Shown here in pieces: positions 20,580 through 34,050 of a DNA stretch of 64,000 nucleotides. The DNA is taken from NCBI RefSeq assembly GCF_016545825.1, contig NC_052619.1:45165682-45229681 (forward strand). The letters are read 5' to 3'. How positions within the stretch are numbered: position 1 is the first letter of the stretch; each line of letters begins with the position of its first letter. A model generated the notes under the pieces. The model ran no database searches and was not told the DNA's origin. It saw only the letters and a list, made by a program, of their open reading frames with translations. The position numbers and the translations under genes are program-made. The DNA comes from Eucalyptus grandis (taxonomy: Eukaryota; Streptophyta; Magnoliopsida; Myrtales; Myrtaceae).

Positions 20580-22190
20580 AAGCAATAAACATGCTTTAAT
20601 AACTCGTAATATTTCACTTTTGAAATATGAGGTCACAAACTCAAAGGAGAAATAGCACCACTCACTTGGGAATGCCAAAACCAAAAACGTTACTTACTTG
20701 AATTGACAATCTTGTAGCCTATCAATTAAACAAGAATCGATGTAAAAAATGAGTAAAATACTACCTCAACTATGAAATGGAAAAATTATACCTAAATACT
20801 AACAAAACAATTCCTAACATGCTAACAAATCGCTCACTCAAAGCGATTATTTAAGCCTAATTGCAATGTAGAACTTGCAAGCGAAACCCTGAAATTTCGC
20901 TTCCAACTAAACCGTACTTTAATTCAATTTCCATCAAACCTTGCAACTCCATAACTCCATAAACCACAATTTTCATGAACTCCCATAGCTCAACAACTCA
21001 AAAAATTGGATTTCATTGCTTAAATTTTACAAAACTTTGAATTTGAGTCTTAACCTAAAAAATTACTCTAGTTAAACTAACGAATGGTGAGAGCACCTTA
21101 CCAGGCATTGCAAATCAAAATAATTCTAGTTTGGCAAGATCCCTATGACGTGTACATGAAATCCCTTTTTCCCTTTCTTCTTCCTAATTCTTCCTTCTTT
21201 CCCTCCCCCCTCCTTTTTCTCTTCTTGGCATGCTCTCGAGGGTCTTTTTTCCTATTTTATAACATTTCTTTTTTTTTCCTTTTCCTTTTTTAGGATACCA
21301 CCAATATATGACTTGGTCAAAAGGACAAAACTTTCTGCTTAATTAGATCTTGCGACATTAGCGCTCTCACTTTTTTATTTTTATTTAAATGAACACTTGA
21401 ACTTTAACAATATTCAATAGCTTATTTATATTTCATTATATTTTTAAAATTTGGATTGCAATTTAGATTTTGATGAGAAACAAAACTTTGATGAGAAAAG
21501 AAAATTATATATTTTTTATTTAGTCTTTGAAGCATTTACAATTAATGGAATTAGGAAAAGAAACAAAAAGACAAAGTTGGAGCATGTTACACATGAACGT
21601 TTTCTTGCATCTACAAAGCTGTATGATGGTCCAAGGCATCATTGGCAATGCAATAAGTCATATCCGTTGGATAAGTCCAATTTTCGGACAGGATAACGAC
21701 TTTATTGAAGTCGTCTGCTTTCAGAGGTGTGCGTTGCCCAATGGGACTGTTGTGTCGAGAGTCTCTCTCTTTACCTATATAGCCGTCAACGAAATTTCAT
21801 ATGCTTTTTAATTTCTTGCAAATATATTCTCTTTTCTCTTCTTCTTTTTCTTTTTTTTTTTTTAGGCCATTGTAGGCATGGCAAATACGATGGCCCGGCC
21901 CATTTAATGATTTCCCGATTAATGTTTGTTACCTGAAAAAAAAAAAAGTCTTGTAAGCTTTCGTTCTGACTTGAGCAATTTCTTGCTAACGTCAAATACT
22001 CAGAGAAGATTGGCCCTTTCGAACATAAATGTTTGCTTCATCTAATCACATGTTTGGAAGTCATTTTCCAAAGTTACTGTTTTAATTAATAAAAATTAAA
22101 AACTGAGAGATAGGTCCGGTCATTCATTACTTAACAACACGTATACTCAACAGCATGTAATGTGGAAAGTGATGTTGTGAATATGTATTT
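20580..22190. repeat. Tandem unit b (R1 plus m2 segments)
   Basis: R1 (20580-21310) is followed by a segment, m2, recognised by TCTTGCGACATTAGCGCTCTC, AAGACAAAGTTGGAGCATGT, GTTGCCCAATGGGA and AGCATGTAATGTGGAAAGTG. Units b, c and d are arranged head to tail. Unit b lacks about 750 bp present in c between R1 and m2. No ORF is shared across units. Confidence 0.7.
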
Positions 22191-24590
22191 TCATACAATA
22201 AACATGCTTTAATAACTCCTGATATTTCACTTTTGAAATATGTATTCACAAACTCGTAAAAAGATAGCACCACTCACTTGGGAATGCCGAAACCAAATAA
22301 CGTGACTCACTTGAACCTACGATCTTGTAATTTATCAATTAAACAAGAATCAACATAAAAAATGAGTAAAACACTACCTCAATTACAAAAAGGCTAAATT
22401 ACACGTAAATTCTAACATAACAACTCTAAACGTACTAATAAATTGTTCGCTCAAAGTGATTATTCAAGCCTAACTGCAATGAGGAGCTCACAAGCAAAAA
22501 CCAGATATTTGCTTCAACTAAACCATTACTTCAATTAACTCCCATCAAACATGAGCTTCACAATGCCATAATCCACAATTTTCATGAAGTCCCATAACTC
22601 AACAACTTAAAAATTGAATTTCGCAGCTCATATTTCACAAAAACTTTGAATTTGAGCCTTAACTTGAAATATTACTTCGGTTAAATGAACGAATGGCATG
22701 AGCACTTTACCGGACATTACAAATCAAAGTAATTCTAGTTTGGCGAGATTGTCGTGAGGTGTACACAAAATCCCTCTTTCCCTTTCTTCTTCCTTATTCT
22801 TCCTTTTTTTCTTTCTCCACCCTCCTCTTTTTTCTCTTCTTGGAAAGCTCTCGATGGTCTCCTTTTCCTATTTATAAGATTTCTTTTTCTTTTTCTTTTC
22901 CTTTTCCTTTTTTTTTGGTACCACCAATATATTTCTTGGTCAAAAGAAGGGAATATTACACTCAATCCTTTCCTTTTGTCGGAACCATCTCGATGAGATC
23001 AAGTTTACCTGTTCATTTGTATTCGTCGAATCATTCTATAATTATTAGAGCTATCTTGATCTTAAGCCCTCATTGGACCTAATAAACTAATCAATTAATT
23101 TCTTAACGAAAAGAGAAGGTTTGATTATCTATTATGAAGTCTAGATTTTTTAAATATAGTTATCTTGTAACTCAAAAAGTGTGTTAGTGCGAGTTCGAGA
23201 GTGAAGAACGTATTTTATGCATCAGACAAAGAGCGTGACAATAATATGCTAAGAAGCAAGCCTATCATAGATGAGGGATTTCAAAACTCATTCATAAAAG
23301 TTAATTTGGGATGCAGGTTAAGGCGGTAGTGTGATCGGTCGATTACATTACATGAGTTGTGTAATGGACACGGAATTTGATTAACTAAAACATTTTAAGT
23401 AACTTTTTTATTTTTTTGGTAAAGCATTTTAAGTAACTTTCATTTTCATTTAATGGAAGAATCTCCTTTAGTTTGATGTTTCATGTTCCAACGGCGCTTG
23501 TTGTGTTCTCTGATAATTTCTTTGGTAAATATATGTCTCGAGTTCGAGTCTGTGAAAGAAATCGACCCGATGTGTGGTGATCTAACCTGTATAAGAAAAG
23601 TCCAAAGTGAATGTTGCCTAAACCTAGAGGGGGCAAAAATTACAAAAACATATTACATGTTGAAGTTGTATTCCTGTTTTTAGTTGGCAAAGGATTTTAC
23701 AATATGTTGCTGTCAAGACATACTTTTAATTTTTACTTTTTGCTTAATGTAAATCTTGCGACGTACCTGCTCTCACTTTTTATATGAACGCCCAAACTTC
23801 AACAATATTCAATATCTTACACATATATTTACTTTTATTTTTTCATTATATTTTTAAAATTTGGATCGCATTTTAGATTTTGATGGGAAATAAAATCATA
23901 TATTTTTTATTCATAGTCTTTTAAGCATTTACAATTAATAGAATTACGAAAAGAAACAGAAAGACAAAGTCGGAGCATGTTACGGATGATTTTTTTTCTT
24001 GGATCTGCAAAGCTGTATGGTGGTGTAAGGCATCATTGGCGATGCATGCAATGAGTTGTATCCGTTGTATAACTTCAATTTTCGCACAGGATAGCGACTT
24101 TATGGGAGGCGTCGGCTTTCAGAGGGGTGGGTTGCCCAATGGGTTCGTTGTGTCGAGACTCTCTCTCTTAACCTATGTAACCGTCAACGAAATTTTTCCA
24201 TAAGCTTTTAATTTCTTACAAATGTGTTATCTTTTCTTCTCTTCTTCTTTTTCTATGTTTTTGTTTTTGAGGCCACGGTGGGCATGGAAAATACGATGGC
24301 CCAGCCCATTGAATGATTTCCCGATTAACGTTTGTGACCTGAAAAAAAAAAAGTTTGTCTTGTAAGCTTTTGTTTTGACTTGTTGAGCAATTTCCTGCTA
24401 ACGTCAATTATTCAGGGAAGAACGGCTATTTTCGAACATTAATACTTATTTCAATTAATCACATGTCTGGAAGTCATTTTCCAAAGTTACGGTTTTAATT
24501 AATAAAAATTAAAAACGGAGACACAGATCCGGCCATTCATATACTTAATAACACGGATACTCAACAGCATGTAATGTGCAAAGTGATGTT
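22190..24590. repeat. Tandem unit c (most complete copy)
   Basis: R1 occupies 22190-22960, a linker including TCTCGATGAGATCAAG runs 22960-23600, an SEO-upstream-like segment occupies 23605-23780, and m2 continues to 24590. The linker is also found in unit d at about 29460-30060. That links the SEO upstream DNA physically with the gypsy-like R1 repeat. Confidence 0.7.
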
Positions 24591-25237
24591 GTGAATATAT
24601 ATTTTTATGCAATAAACATGTTTTAATAACTCTCAATATATCACTTTCGAAATCTGAGGTCACAAACTTGAAGAAGAGATGTCACTTATCTGAGAATGCC
24701 CAAACCAAACAATGTGTCTCACTCGAACCGATGATCTTGTAATCTATTAATTAAACGAGAATTGATGTCAAAAATGAGTAAATCACTACCTTAACTACAA
24801 ACGGCTAAATTACACCTAAATGATAACAAAACAACCCCTAATGCACCAACAAATTGCCCAATCAAAGTGATTATTCAAGCCTAATTGCAATGTGGAGGTC
24901 ACAAGCGAAACCCGAAAATTTCTCTATGACGAAATTTTTAATTCAATTCAACTCCCATTACACTTGTAGCTCCATAATGTCATAATCCACAATTTTCATG
25001 AAATCCTATAGCTCAACTTAAAAATCAAACTTTGTGGCTTAAATTTCACAAAGTTTTGAATTTGAGCCTTAATCTAAAAAATTACTCCGATTAAACAAAC
25101 GAATGGCGTGAGCACCTTACTAGGCATTACGAATCAAAGTAATTGCAGTTTGGCAAGATCCCCATGGCTGGTACACAAAATTTCTCTTTCCCTTTCTTCT
25201 TCCTTATTCTTTCTTCTTTCTTCCCCCCTCCTCTTTT

Positions 25238-25692
25238 TGTAAGAGTTTTCATAATGTAGACTACATTAATTAATATTGTAATTTACCATTTTAGGGTAAT
25301 CATAAACGAGATTGGTCTAAGATGAGATAGAAGGTTTCTTAATTAGTCTAATATGAGGCTGACTAGTGTTGGCCGAGTTGAGCTTGGCCTGTAATGAGGG
25401 GACTTGGTTGGAAACTCTATAAATAGTGCTAAAGTGTTTCCTCTAAATTTAATTTTCACAAATATCCTCACATAAGAGACGTTTACCTAGCGCTAAAGGA
25501 TGATGAGGCCATTTCATTAAGCCAGTGATATGGAGGGCAATAGAGGAGAATGGCTTGCGAGTGGAACATTGATTTCCACTTTCGCTTCAAGAACGATGGA
25601 TCCTAAAATAGGTGCGTTAATCTTTCTGCTCAATTATGCATGTTCTTGTTCTAGTTATGGAGATCTTGAGATTAAATAATTTGCATCCAACA
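25238..25692 (+). repeat. 5' LTR of deleted copia element
   Basis: 455 bp, TG...CA. A plausible TATA box (CTATAAATAGTGC) lies near 25420. The LTRs differ by numerous substitutions, so the insertion is not recent. Confidence 0.9.
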
Positions 25693-28339
25693 TGTGGTAT
25701 CAGAGCAACAATAACCCTAAAACTTGAACGCATAAAATTTTTGCCATAATTTCTGATTTTTGTGATTTTTTGTTCAATAAAAATAATATTAAATCACAAA
25801 TTTGGATTGAGCTCGATGAGACGAGTAGATCCATGGGTGGCGTGTCGCTGAGGGAGGCCGCATGTGCCCCTACATGCGGCCACGTGCCGCTAGGGCGTTG
25901 GAGACGCTCCCCATGCGCGGGGTGCGGCTCGTGTGTGCGATGCACGTGCGGTGCTAATGTCAGCGACCCTGACCCGTTTGGTGGCTGACCCGACTTGACC
26001 CTGTTGACTCGACCCGAACTGGTCAACTGTTGACTGGACCTGTCAACCGGTCGGACCGAACAGCTGGACTGGACGGTCGAGCTGGGAACCGGTTGGACCG
26101 TTGCCGGTCGGACCGGTTTTTGACTAGCCTTTACGCCCGTGTGTGGGCCCCATGCGCCGTGCACTTAGGCGGCGCATTCGGGTGCGTGGAAGCTCTGATG
26201 GGTGCGTGGCTGGTGGTATTAGGTTTGTATGATTCTCCTCTATCTTGTGGTATATTTATTTTACATGTTTAATAATTTTATGGATGTGAAAATACATATG
26301 GAACCCAATATACGTGTATTTTTAGTATATTTTCAAGTATTTTTCTTGTATTTTTCTGTGATTTTGGAAATACAGGTGTTGAATTATAGGTATGTTATCA
26401 CATAAATGTTATAAAAGTGTGATTCATTGATAATATATATAAATTTTAATTTTTTATTAATGAATAACGATATTATTAATAAATTAAGCAATGTAATTAG
26501 CATGATATGTGATTTTAGTGATTTACCACTCCTATCACTAAAGTTAAAATCACATGTATATGCTGTATGTGAGAAGTAAAGTTTATACCCCTAGTATGAG
26601 AGAGTTTCAATAATTCAATTGAGTTGTGACTGCTAAAGTGGCACGCTTAATTGGGCTTGAGAAATATTGATTTTGTATATTGATTGTGATGTTTCATGGT
26701 CTAATACGTAGTCATACTTCCAAAGGAGGTGATTGTGTATCAGTTCATAGAGGGATACATGATGATATGGTGAAGGAGTGATTGATTCTAATGGTTCATA
26801 TACCTAAAGGTGATGAATTCACGAAGATTAGAATATATTTATATAACTGCTATCATGTGGGGAGTGCACAACTGCATGTCATGTATTCTGTCCAAATGTG
26901 ATTATATGATTATGCGTGTAACTCTCTGGATGTGTACTTGTACGTCGAGTTACACAGTGCTCACATGATGCTAATTATATACATTACTTGTTTTTCAGTC
27001 ATATTTTATGTAATTAATAACTTCATTATTATTGGGTTTTTATTGATACAAATTTTAAGTTGTGGACATAGGATTTGCTGTTTGGAAAAAGAGCAATAGA
27101 ATTTACTTACTGTCCATGAAGCGTTCCATTTTGGAACATTTGAAATGTGGTTTATCAATTGACTGCACTGTAAAAAGATGCCATAAAAGACGATAAAATT
27201 TTAATTCTGAAAGAGGGGTGGACAATTAATAGATATTAAGAAATAAATATTTATTTCTAGTATTTTTAAAGAGTCTTTTAGAGTGAAGATGGCAACTGGA
27301 AGAAATTTATTCTTCTTTATATACTACGAGGTCAATGGGAGGAAATTTATTTTTCTCATACTCTATGTACGTGATATTTTGTTTACAAGTAGTGACTTGA
27401 GGCATCTCTTGTTCTTTGCACTGAGGTCTGTAATGATTGTTCTCGCCATATTTTATTAGATTTATATCAGAAGACATATGTTGATCGTATTTTGGAAATA
27501 TTCAATATACATCATTGCAAGCCAGAAATTGCTCCTGTCGTTAAGGATGATGGACCGAACCCATTATATTGTCCTTATGTAGATATTAAGAAAATCTAGT
27601 TAAAATGTGTACCTTGTGTTAGTGCACTTAAAAGTATAATGTATACTCGAATTTGCACTTGACTAAATATTTTCTTTGCGACGGGATTTCTAAGCAGACA
27701 TTAGTCAAATTTAGGATGCGGTCACTAGATTACTACCAAGAAGGTTTAAAGGTACTTAAATAGGACAAAATATTGTATACTGATTTATAGACATGTTCAA
27801 TTCTTGCAGTTAATAAGGTATTTAGATGTAAACTTTGCTAGTTGTTAGGATGGCATGAGATCAATAATATAATATATATTTATGTTAGCAAGAAGTGTAG
27901 TAAATAAAGTTCCATGTTATCTTCTAATATGTAAGCAGAGTTTATAACATTATTTTAGGCTGTTACTTGGACTATTAAGCTTGTGAACCTCATTGAGGAG
28001 TTAAACATTTTTAACTTTATGGATAGATCTATACGGTTGTATTAAGACAATAAATTTGTAGTATTATTTATTAACAACAAGGGGTCCAAATATGTGGCAG
28101 TCAAATTTTTTACCATAAAGAAACAATACAATGTGACGTTATAATATATCATATTTCCATAGATGATGTGGCTCCAGATTCATTAACTAAAGGACTTTAT
28201 TCTTCCATTATTGAATGACATGTCATTGGCATGGGCCTAGGAGCATCTTGGGATGCTGTTTTTTAGTGGGAGCTGTGTTTTATTTTTCTTTGAATAAAGT
28301 TTACATATCTATTTGTTACAATTTAGTAACACTTTGATA

Positions 28340-28375
28340 TGTGTGTGTGTGTGTGTGTAATTTAGTAACACTTTG

Positions 28376-28410
<35 letters not shown>
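28340..28410. repeat. (GT)n microsatellites within a short tandem duplication
   Basis: Two GT runs (28340-28358 and 28380-28410) each follow an identical TTTAGTAACACTTTGATATG, so a block of about 40 bp was duplicated together with the GT run. Confidence 0.9.
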
Positions 28411-28413
<3 letters not shown>

Positions 28414-28876
28414 TTTTGCATTCAATAAAATATTTTTGAATGGATTGTTATTATATTGAATATATATATTGTTAAAAGTCTCAAGGTATTGCTTAAACCT
28501 TGAGTGAAGGCTAGGGGTATTCGATTATTAGCCTTGTGCATATGTCTTGTTATATATAAAGAAATGTTAACCGTAAGAACAATGTATATGTGGATTCATT
28601 GGAACTATAAAGACATTCTCTAGTGGTACAAGTTTTTTGTGACGCTTAAGGTAAGAGAATGGTGTCTGATAAATAGGATATCTCTATGAGAGATGTTATC
28701 CATTTGACACATTACCATATTGAATCCATATCAATAAAGTTAAGAACATTTGTGACCATGGAAGGCTTTATATGTATATGTGCAGTTACCGCTATGATAC
28801 GGTGTTTAAGAATTATCTGTAGACCAAGGTGCGCACATACATTACAATTTCAATTAATATAGTTCAACTGGGAGAA

Positions 28877-29322
28877 TGTAAGAATTTTCTTAATGTTGAC
28901 TACATTAATTGATATTGTAATTTATCATTTTACGGTTGGGGTTGGTTTAAGGTGAGATAGAAGGTTTCTTAAGTAGTATAATATGGGGCTGGCTAGTATG
29001 GGCCGAGTTGAGCCTAGCTCGTAATGAGCGGGGCTGGTTGGAAACTCTATAAATAGTGCTCAAGTCTCTCTTCTAACCCTAATTCTCACAAATATCCTCA
29101 CATAAGGGGCGTTTACCTAGCGCTAAAGGGTGAGGAGGCCGTCTCATTGAGCCAGTGATACGGAGGGTACTAGAGGAGAATGACTTGCACGTGGAACATC
29201 GGTTTCTGCTTCCGCTTCAAGAACGATGAATCCCAAAATAGGTGCGTTAACTTTTCTACTCAATTATGCATGTTCTTGTTCTAGTTATGGAAATTTTGGA
29301 ATTGTGTAATTTGCATCCAACA
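28877..29322 (+). repeat. 3' LTR of deleted copia element
   Basis: 446 bp, same ends as the 5' LTR, followed directly by the CTTTT target duplication and resumption of the R1 repeat. Confidence 0.9.
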
Positions 29323-30689
29323 CTTTTTTCTCTTCTCAACATGCTCTCGATGGCCTCCTTTTCCCATTTTAGAACACTTCTTTTTCTTTTCCTTTTCCTT
29401 TTTTTTTTTGTGTACCACCATTATAGGACTTGGTCAAAAGAAGTAAATATTACACCCAATCATTTCCTTTTGTCAGAACTCTCTTGATGAGATCAAGCTA
29501 CCTGTTCATTTGTACCTGTCGAATCATTTTATAGTAATAAGAGCTATCTTGATCTTAAGCCCTCATCGGTCCTAATAAACTAATCAATTAGATTCTTAAT
29601 GAAAAGGGAAGGTTTGATTATCTATTCTGAAGTCTAGATTTTTTAAATATATTTGCCTTGTAACTCAGAGAGTGTGTTAGTGCCAGGTCGAGAGTGAAGA
29701 ACATATTTTATGTATTGGACAAATAGCATGATGATAATATGCTAAGAAGCAAGCCTATCATAGATAAGGGATTTCGAAACTCATTCATAAAGTTAATTTG
29801 GAATGCAGGTTAAGGGTGTAGTGTGATCGGTCGATTACATTACATGACTTGTGTAATGGACACAAGCTTAAAATAACTAAAACATTTTAAGTAACTCTCA
29901 TTTTCATTTAATGGAAGAAATCTCCATTAGTTTGATGTTTCCTGTTCCAACGACGCTTGTTTTTGGTGTTCTCTAATAATTTCTTTGGCAAATGCATGTC
30001 TCGAGTTTGAGTCTGTAAAAGAAATGGACCCAAAATGTTGTGATCTAACCTGTATAAGAAAAATCCAAAGTGAATGTTGCCTGAACCTGGAGGAGGCAAA
30101 AATTACCAAACCAATTACATGTTGAACTTGCATTCCTATTTTTAGTTGGCAAAGGATTTTACAATATGTTGCTGTTCATCTTTTTTGATATTGGCGTGTC
30201 TAGACAGATTTTTATGTGTTACTTTTTGTTTAATTTAAATCTTGTGACATACACATTCTCACTTTTTTTTATAAACAATTGAAACTTTAACCATATTCAA
30301 TATCTTGCACAAAAATTTACTTTTATTTTTTCATTATATTTTTAAAATTTGGATAGCATTTTAGATTTTGATGGGAAACAAAATTTTGATGAGAAAACAA
30401 AAATTTTATGGCTTTTTTTTTTGTTTTTTCATTCTCTTAAGCATTTTCAATTTATAGAATTATGAGAAGAAACAGGAAGACAAAGTCGAAGCATGTTACA
30501 CATGAACTTTCTTGGTTCTGCAAACCCGTATGATGGTCCAAGGTATCATTGGCGACGTAATGAATCGTATCCGTTAGACAAGTCCAAATTTTGAACAGGT
30601 TAGCGACTTTATCGAAGTCATCGGCTTTAAGAGGCGTGCGTTGCCCAATGGGGACATTGTGTCGATGTAACAAACATTAACCAGAATGC

Positions 30690-32050
30690 ATGATGATATA
30701 ATGATGACATTGATTGGTGTGAGACACACTTATGATTGAAGATGAACATGATTTCCTTGAGTGTCCTTACTTCAGCGGAGGTTAGTATACTTCGGAAGGT
30801 GAAGTTTTGAAGATCGTTTGATGTGCTTGGTTAATAGTGAGAAGGGTCGAACATATTGGTTTGTATTCGCTTCAAGGGAAGAATGATCACAGATTTTTGT
30901 CGCTGAGACATTTGGATTCATTTTTTTGAGAGTCAAAATTGTGACATCCAAAATTAGGGGCATAGTTGCGAGAGATTCCAAACAGATGCGTTTAGTACAA
31001 CAAATTATTTGGTGAATAAATCCCCACTGAAAACAAGTGGACGCTTCTTGTCTTGAAGAAAGCTAACGTTGCTAATTGTTTTGTTCTTATATTACTTGGT
31101 TGTCCGTGTTGTATTTGAGAAAGTGATGGTAAGCTCAATGGGAAGGTAAGAAAGTATGTATTCTTATATTATGCACAAGTGGTGATGCCTAGAATTACCT
31201 CACCAATCGCCAGTAGAGAAATTAAATTGGATAAGTCTCCAGTACTTTGTGTAGGAGTGGTTGTGGCAAAATTCAGAATAATTGTCCATAATAACGGCGG
31301 TTGATTTAGTCCTAAACTTTTTGATTTATCCATTGTAGATATTAACATTTTAATGAATTGCCAATATAGTCATTTCGACTAATTTTAATACAAAATCGAT
31401 AACATAGATACCGACCATCTTATGTGGCATATCCGGCGTAGTGTAAACAATTTTTACAAACTTCTAATGAATTTTTTGATTTTTTTAAATTTTTAAATTT
31501 TTTCTTATTTCTCTTATTTTCTATCTAATCCAAGTTTTTTTTTTTTTTTAATGTCTTTTTCCCCCATGGGTCAGTAGGGTTGTAAGCCTCGGCGATTGCC
31601 ACCCTCATCAGTGGTGGGCAAGGGCCTTCACAACCCTTGCAGCTAATAGATCTAGAGAGGTAAGCAACACTCTCACCTAGTGCTAATTGTGACAACCCTC
31701 TCCCATGACCAATTAGAGCCTCATAACCCTTGCCTGGTGGCCAGCGAAGGTCACCCCTTTGCTGAAGAAGAGTAGTGAAAAATAAAAAGAAAAGAAAAGA
31801 AAAAGGAAAATTTTTAAAAAATTCTAAAATCTTTAGACTTTTTTTTAATTCTAAAAATTATCCACATCAACACCAATCATGCTACATAGAAAAACCGGCA
31901 TCCACATCATCAATTTCCAAACTAAAATGGTTGGAAGGACCAAATTGACAAATTATCAAAAGTTTTAGGATTAAATTAATTTAATTGAGATGTTTAAAAC
32001 TAAATTAGCTATCGCACAATAATTTTAGGACTTTTTGGATAATTTTCCCA
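30690..32050. repeat. Duplicate of 16400-17600
   Basis: Non-coding sequence sharing order and content with 16400-17600. 32050-32590 has no partner that I can see and no recognisable gene. Confidence 0.7.
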
Positions 32051-32594
32051 GTATTATTCATATGAATCTTGATGTTGTTCAACTCAAGGTGGAGTTATAA
32101 CTAGTTATCTCCTATGGTAGTCAGTATGAGCATGATAACGAAAATGGAAGGTGCCAATAGTGAGTTGGAGCTTGTACAGTCGAGGGTTGCGGTAATTGCT
32201 GAGTTTGACAAGATGCAAATTCTCTGTATTGATAGGTTGATAACTATGGTTTTTCTTTATCTATTGTAGGGAATGTTTTGTTTGAAATCCTCGTAAAGAA
32301 GCCAAAACTGTAGGTGGAATTGACATTCCGATGAGGTCCAGGATTAGATTTCACGATGGGGTATTTAGTTTCAACAAATCTCGCAATATTATTTAAATTA
32401 TTTTATGGGTAATAATAGTTCAAGTAAAATCGAAGGATGTCACATTTGTTGAATGCTTTAAGTGTCCCTATATGTTGTTGTTAGCAGCTAAAATTGACTT
32501 GCTTTAATGCTATAGTTTGTTGGTGAACCCGGGAAGCTTTTCTTCAGTACTGTACTGATAATAGAGTTTCACAATGTCCAAATTAAGTAAGACT

Positions 32595-32850
32595 GACAAT
32601 TAAATTATGTACATCATCACTTTCCACATTACATGCTATTGAGCATACATGTTATTAAGTATATGAATGGCGGCATCTATCCCTCAGTTTTTAATTTTAT
32701 TAATGAAAAAAGTAACTTAGGAAAATGACTTCTAGACATGTGATTAGAGGAAATAAATATAAATGTTCGAAGAGAGCCAATCGTCTCTGCAAATTTGACA
32801 TTAGCAGGAAAATGCTCAACAAGTCAAAACGAAAGCTTACAAGGCTCTTT
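32595..32850 (-). repeat. Inverted fragment of m2
   Basis: The reverse complement matches 21940-22165. CATCACTTTCCACATTACATGC (32619) is the inverse of the sequence near 22150, and AGCTTACAAGGCTC (32833) is the inverse of the sequence near 21950. It is the only inverted copy of the unit in the window. A T/G-rich tract (32850-32896) follows it. Confidence 0.7.
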
Positions 32851-32959
32851 TTTGTTTTTTTGTTTTGTTTTTTGTTTTTTGTTTTTTGTTTTTTACGTAA
32901 CAAACATTAATGGGGAATCATTCAACATCTACTTCAATCCGAAGAGAAAAAAACTTACA

Positions 32960-34050
32960 ATATATAAATATTAACACGTAAATTAAGATATATTTTTATG
33001 ATTTTTTGAAATTTAAATGATATTCCACACTACGATGGACAAATAAAAACATTCGTTTAAACTTATATACCAAACGAGCAAACCCTCACATGTACCTCTG
33101 GGGCTTAGCCATAAAGTGACATTGTGCGCGCATGCAACTAGAACCGCGGCACTTCTTGTGGGTCGTATGCGAGGGTCATGATGATTCAATCATATCCGTG
33201 AGTGTTTTGAAATTGTCACAATCTTGTATCAAGATCATGACCAATTTATTCGTGAGATTGAAAAATTATATTGTTAGAAATTATGAAAAGACGGATAAAT
33301 TACAAAGCATGACGGTGACAATAAAATGACATGGTAAGACGAGACAATATTCTTATTTAGTATCATTTGTAAAAATCATCACGGTTTTGTATGCATGTGT
33401 ATGTCTTCCTCATAATTTAATGAGTGTTTAGGATTGAAAGTTTTTCATGAGGAGTTAGAATTAAGTGTTGGTTCTCATAGTCGCATTTCACATGTCGTTT
33501 CGCATAATGGGGTTTGGATTGTGTATCGACATCCACCCGGTCAAGTCGAGGACAATCAAATCGATCGGAAAGAGTCGGAAGAAAGACCAACGATCGAACA
33601 GGAACCAACGACGTCACTTTCTGCGTCTCTTAAAGTGCCACCACCGCTTCTCGATCGCCATCGAAGATGTCTAATATTCTCGACATTTTTGCATACCCGA
33701 ACTTTTTTCCATCATAGATGTGAAAGATTGAAAAGCCGAAGGGCAAGAAACACGACGGCCTGGACCATCCAGGATTCAGAGGCTGGATCGATGCCACAAC
33801 CAAAAATCTCGAACGTTGCGTGAAAATGGTGACGTCATCTACAACGTCCACGGTAGGGCCTCTTTATTTTATTTTTTTAAAAGTTTTATGTTCCTTAATG
33901 CTGACATCCAAGGTAGAGGTCAATGAATTTATTATTAATATAATCTGATAACATCAGTCACAATTGTTGGCCCAAATTGAACATTTGGCCATGAATTTAT
34001 TTCATGCTACGCTGCACGGGACTGAATTGCTACTTATCAATGCATGCTAG
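32960..34050. repeat. Duplicate of SEO copy 1 upstream flank
   Basis: 32960-33420 corresponds to 12821-13264, 33430-33720 to 15052-15362, and 33720-34000 to 16020-16330. It lacks the LINE-like insertion and MITE 2, so it preserves their empty sites. 34050-35100 contains a local direct duplication (CAATTCTTAGAAGAAATAGT at 34352 and 34411) and no gene I can name. Confidence 0.75.

Larger units (their letters stand above)
25238..29322 (+). mobile_element. Deleted Ty1-copia element (4.1 kb) with both LTRs
   Basis: The LTRs are 25238-25692 and 28877-29322 (TGTAAG...CCAACA, both with TATAAATAGTGCT). The TSD is CTTTT (25233-25237 and 29323-29327). A PBS, TGGTATCAGAGC (25695-25706), complements initiator methionine tRNA, and a purine-rich tract (CTGGGAGAA) precedes the 3' LTR. 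gag, protease, integrase and most of RT are gone. The remaining interior from about 27480 reads a broken RT connection and RNase H (YVDRILEIFNIHHCKP, then RICTRLDI, then a 'DSLTKGL'-like end near 28180). The GC-rich leader (25.85-26.2 kb) is full of TTGAC motifs. The element is non-autonomous and many stops rule out a product. Confidence 0.9.
24590..30690. repeat. Tandem unit d, split by a copia element
   Basis: R1 starts at 24590, is interrupted exactly at 25237 by the copia derivative, and resumes at 29328. The linker (29460-30060), SEO-upstream-like segment (30080-30250) and m2 start (to about 30660) follow. Aligning to unit c across the insertion restores an uninterrupted CCTCTTTT-CTCTTCT junction. 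Confidence 0.75.

Noticed and set aside
22735..23082. Membrane-like ORF rich in phenylalanine and leucine
   Set aside because: It is produced by a TTTTCCTTTTCC pyrimidine tract repeated in all four R1 copies.
25695..25706. tRNA gene
   Set aside because: Only the 12-nt primer binding site complementary to initiator tRNA is present, without a cloverleaf.
25700..26272. Protein-coding potential of ORFs in the copia leader
   Set aside because: GC-rich repeat motifs (TTGACC, GACCGG) generate them. They have no similarity to Gag and lie in the expected untranslated leader.
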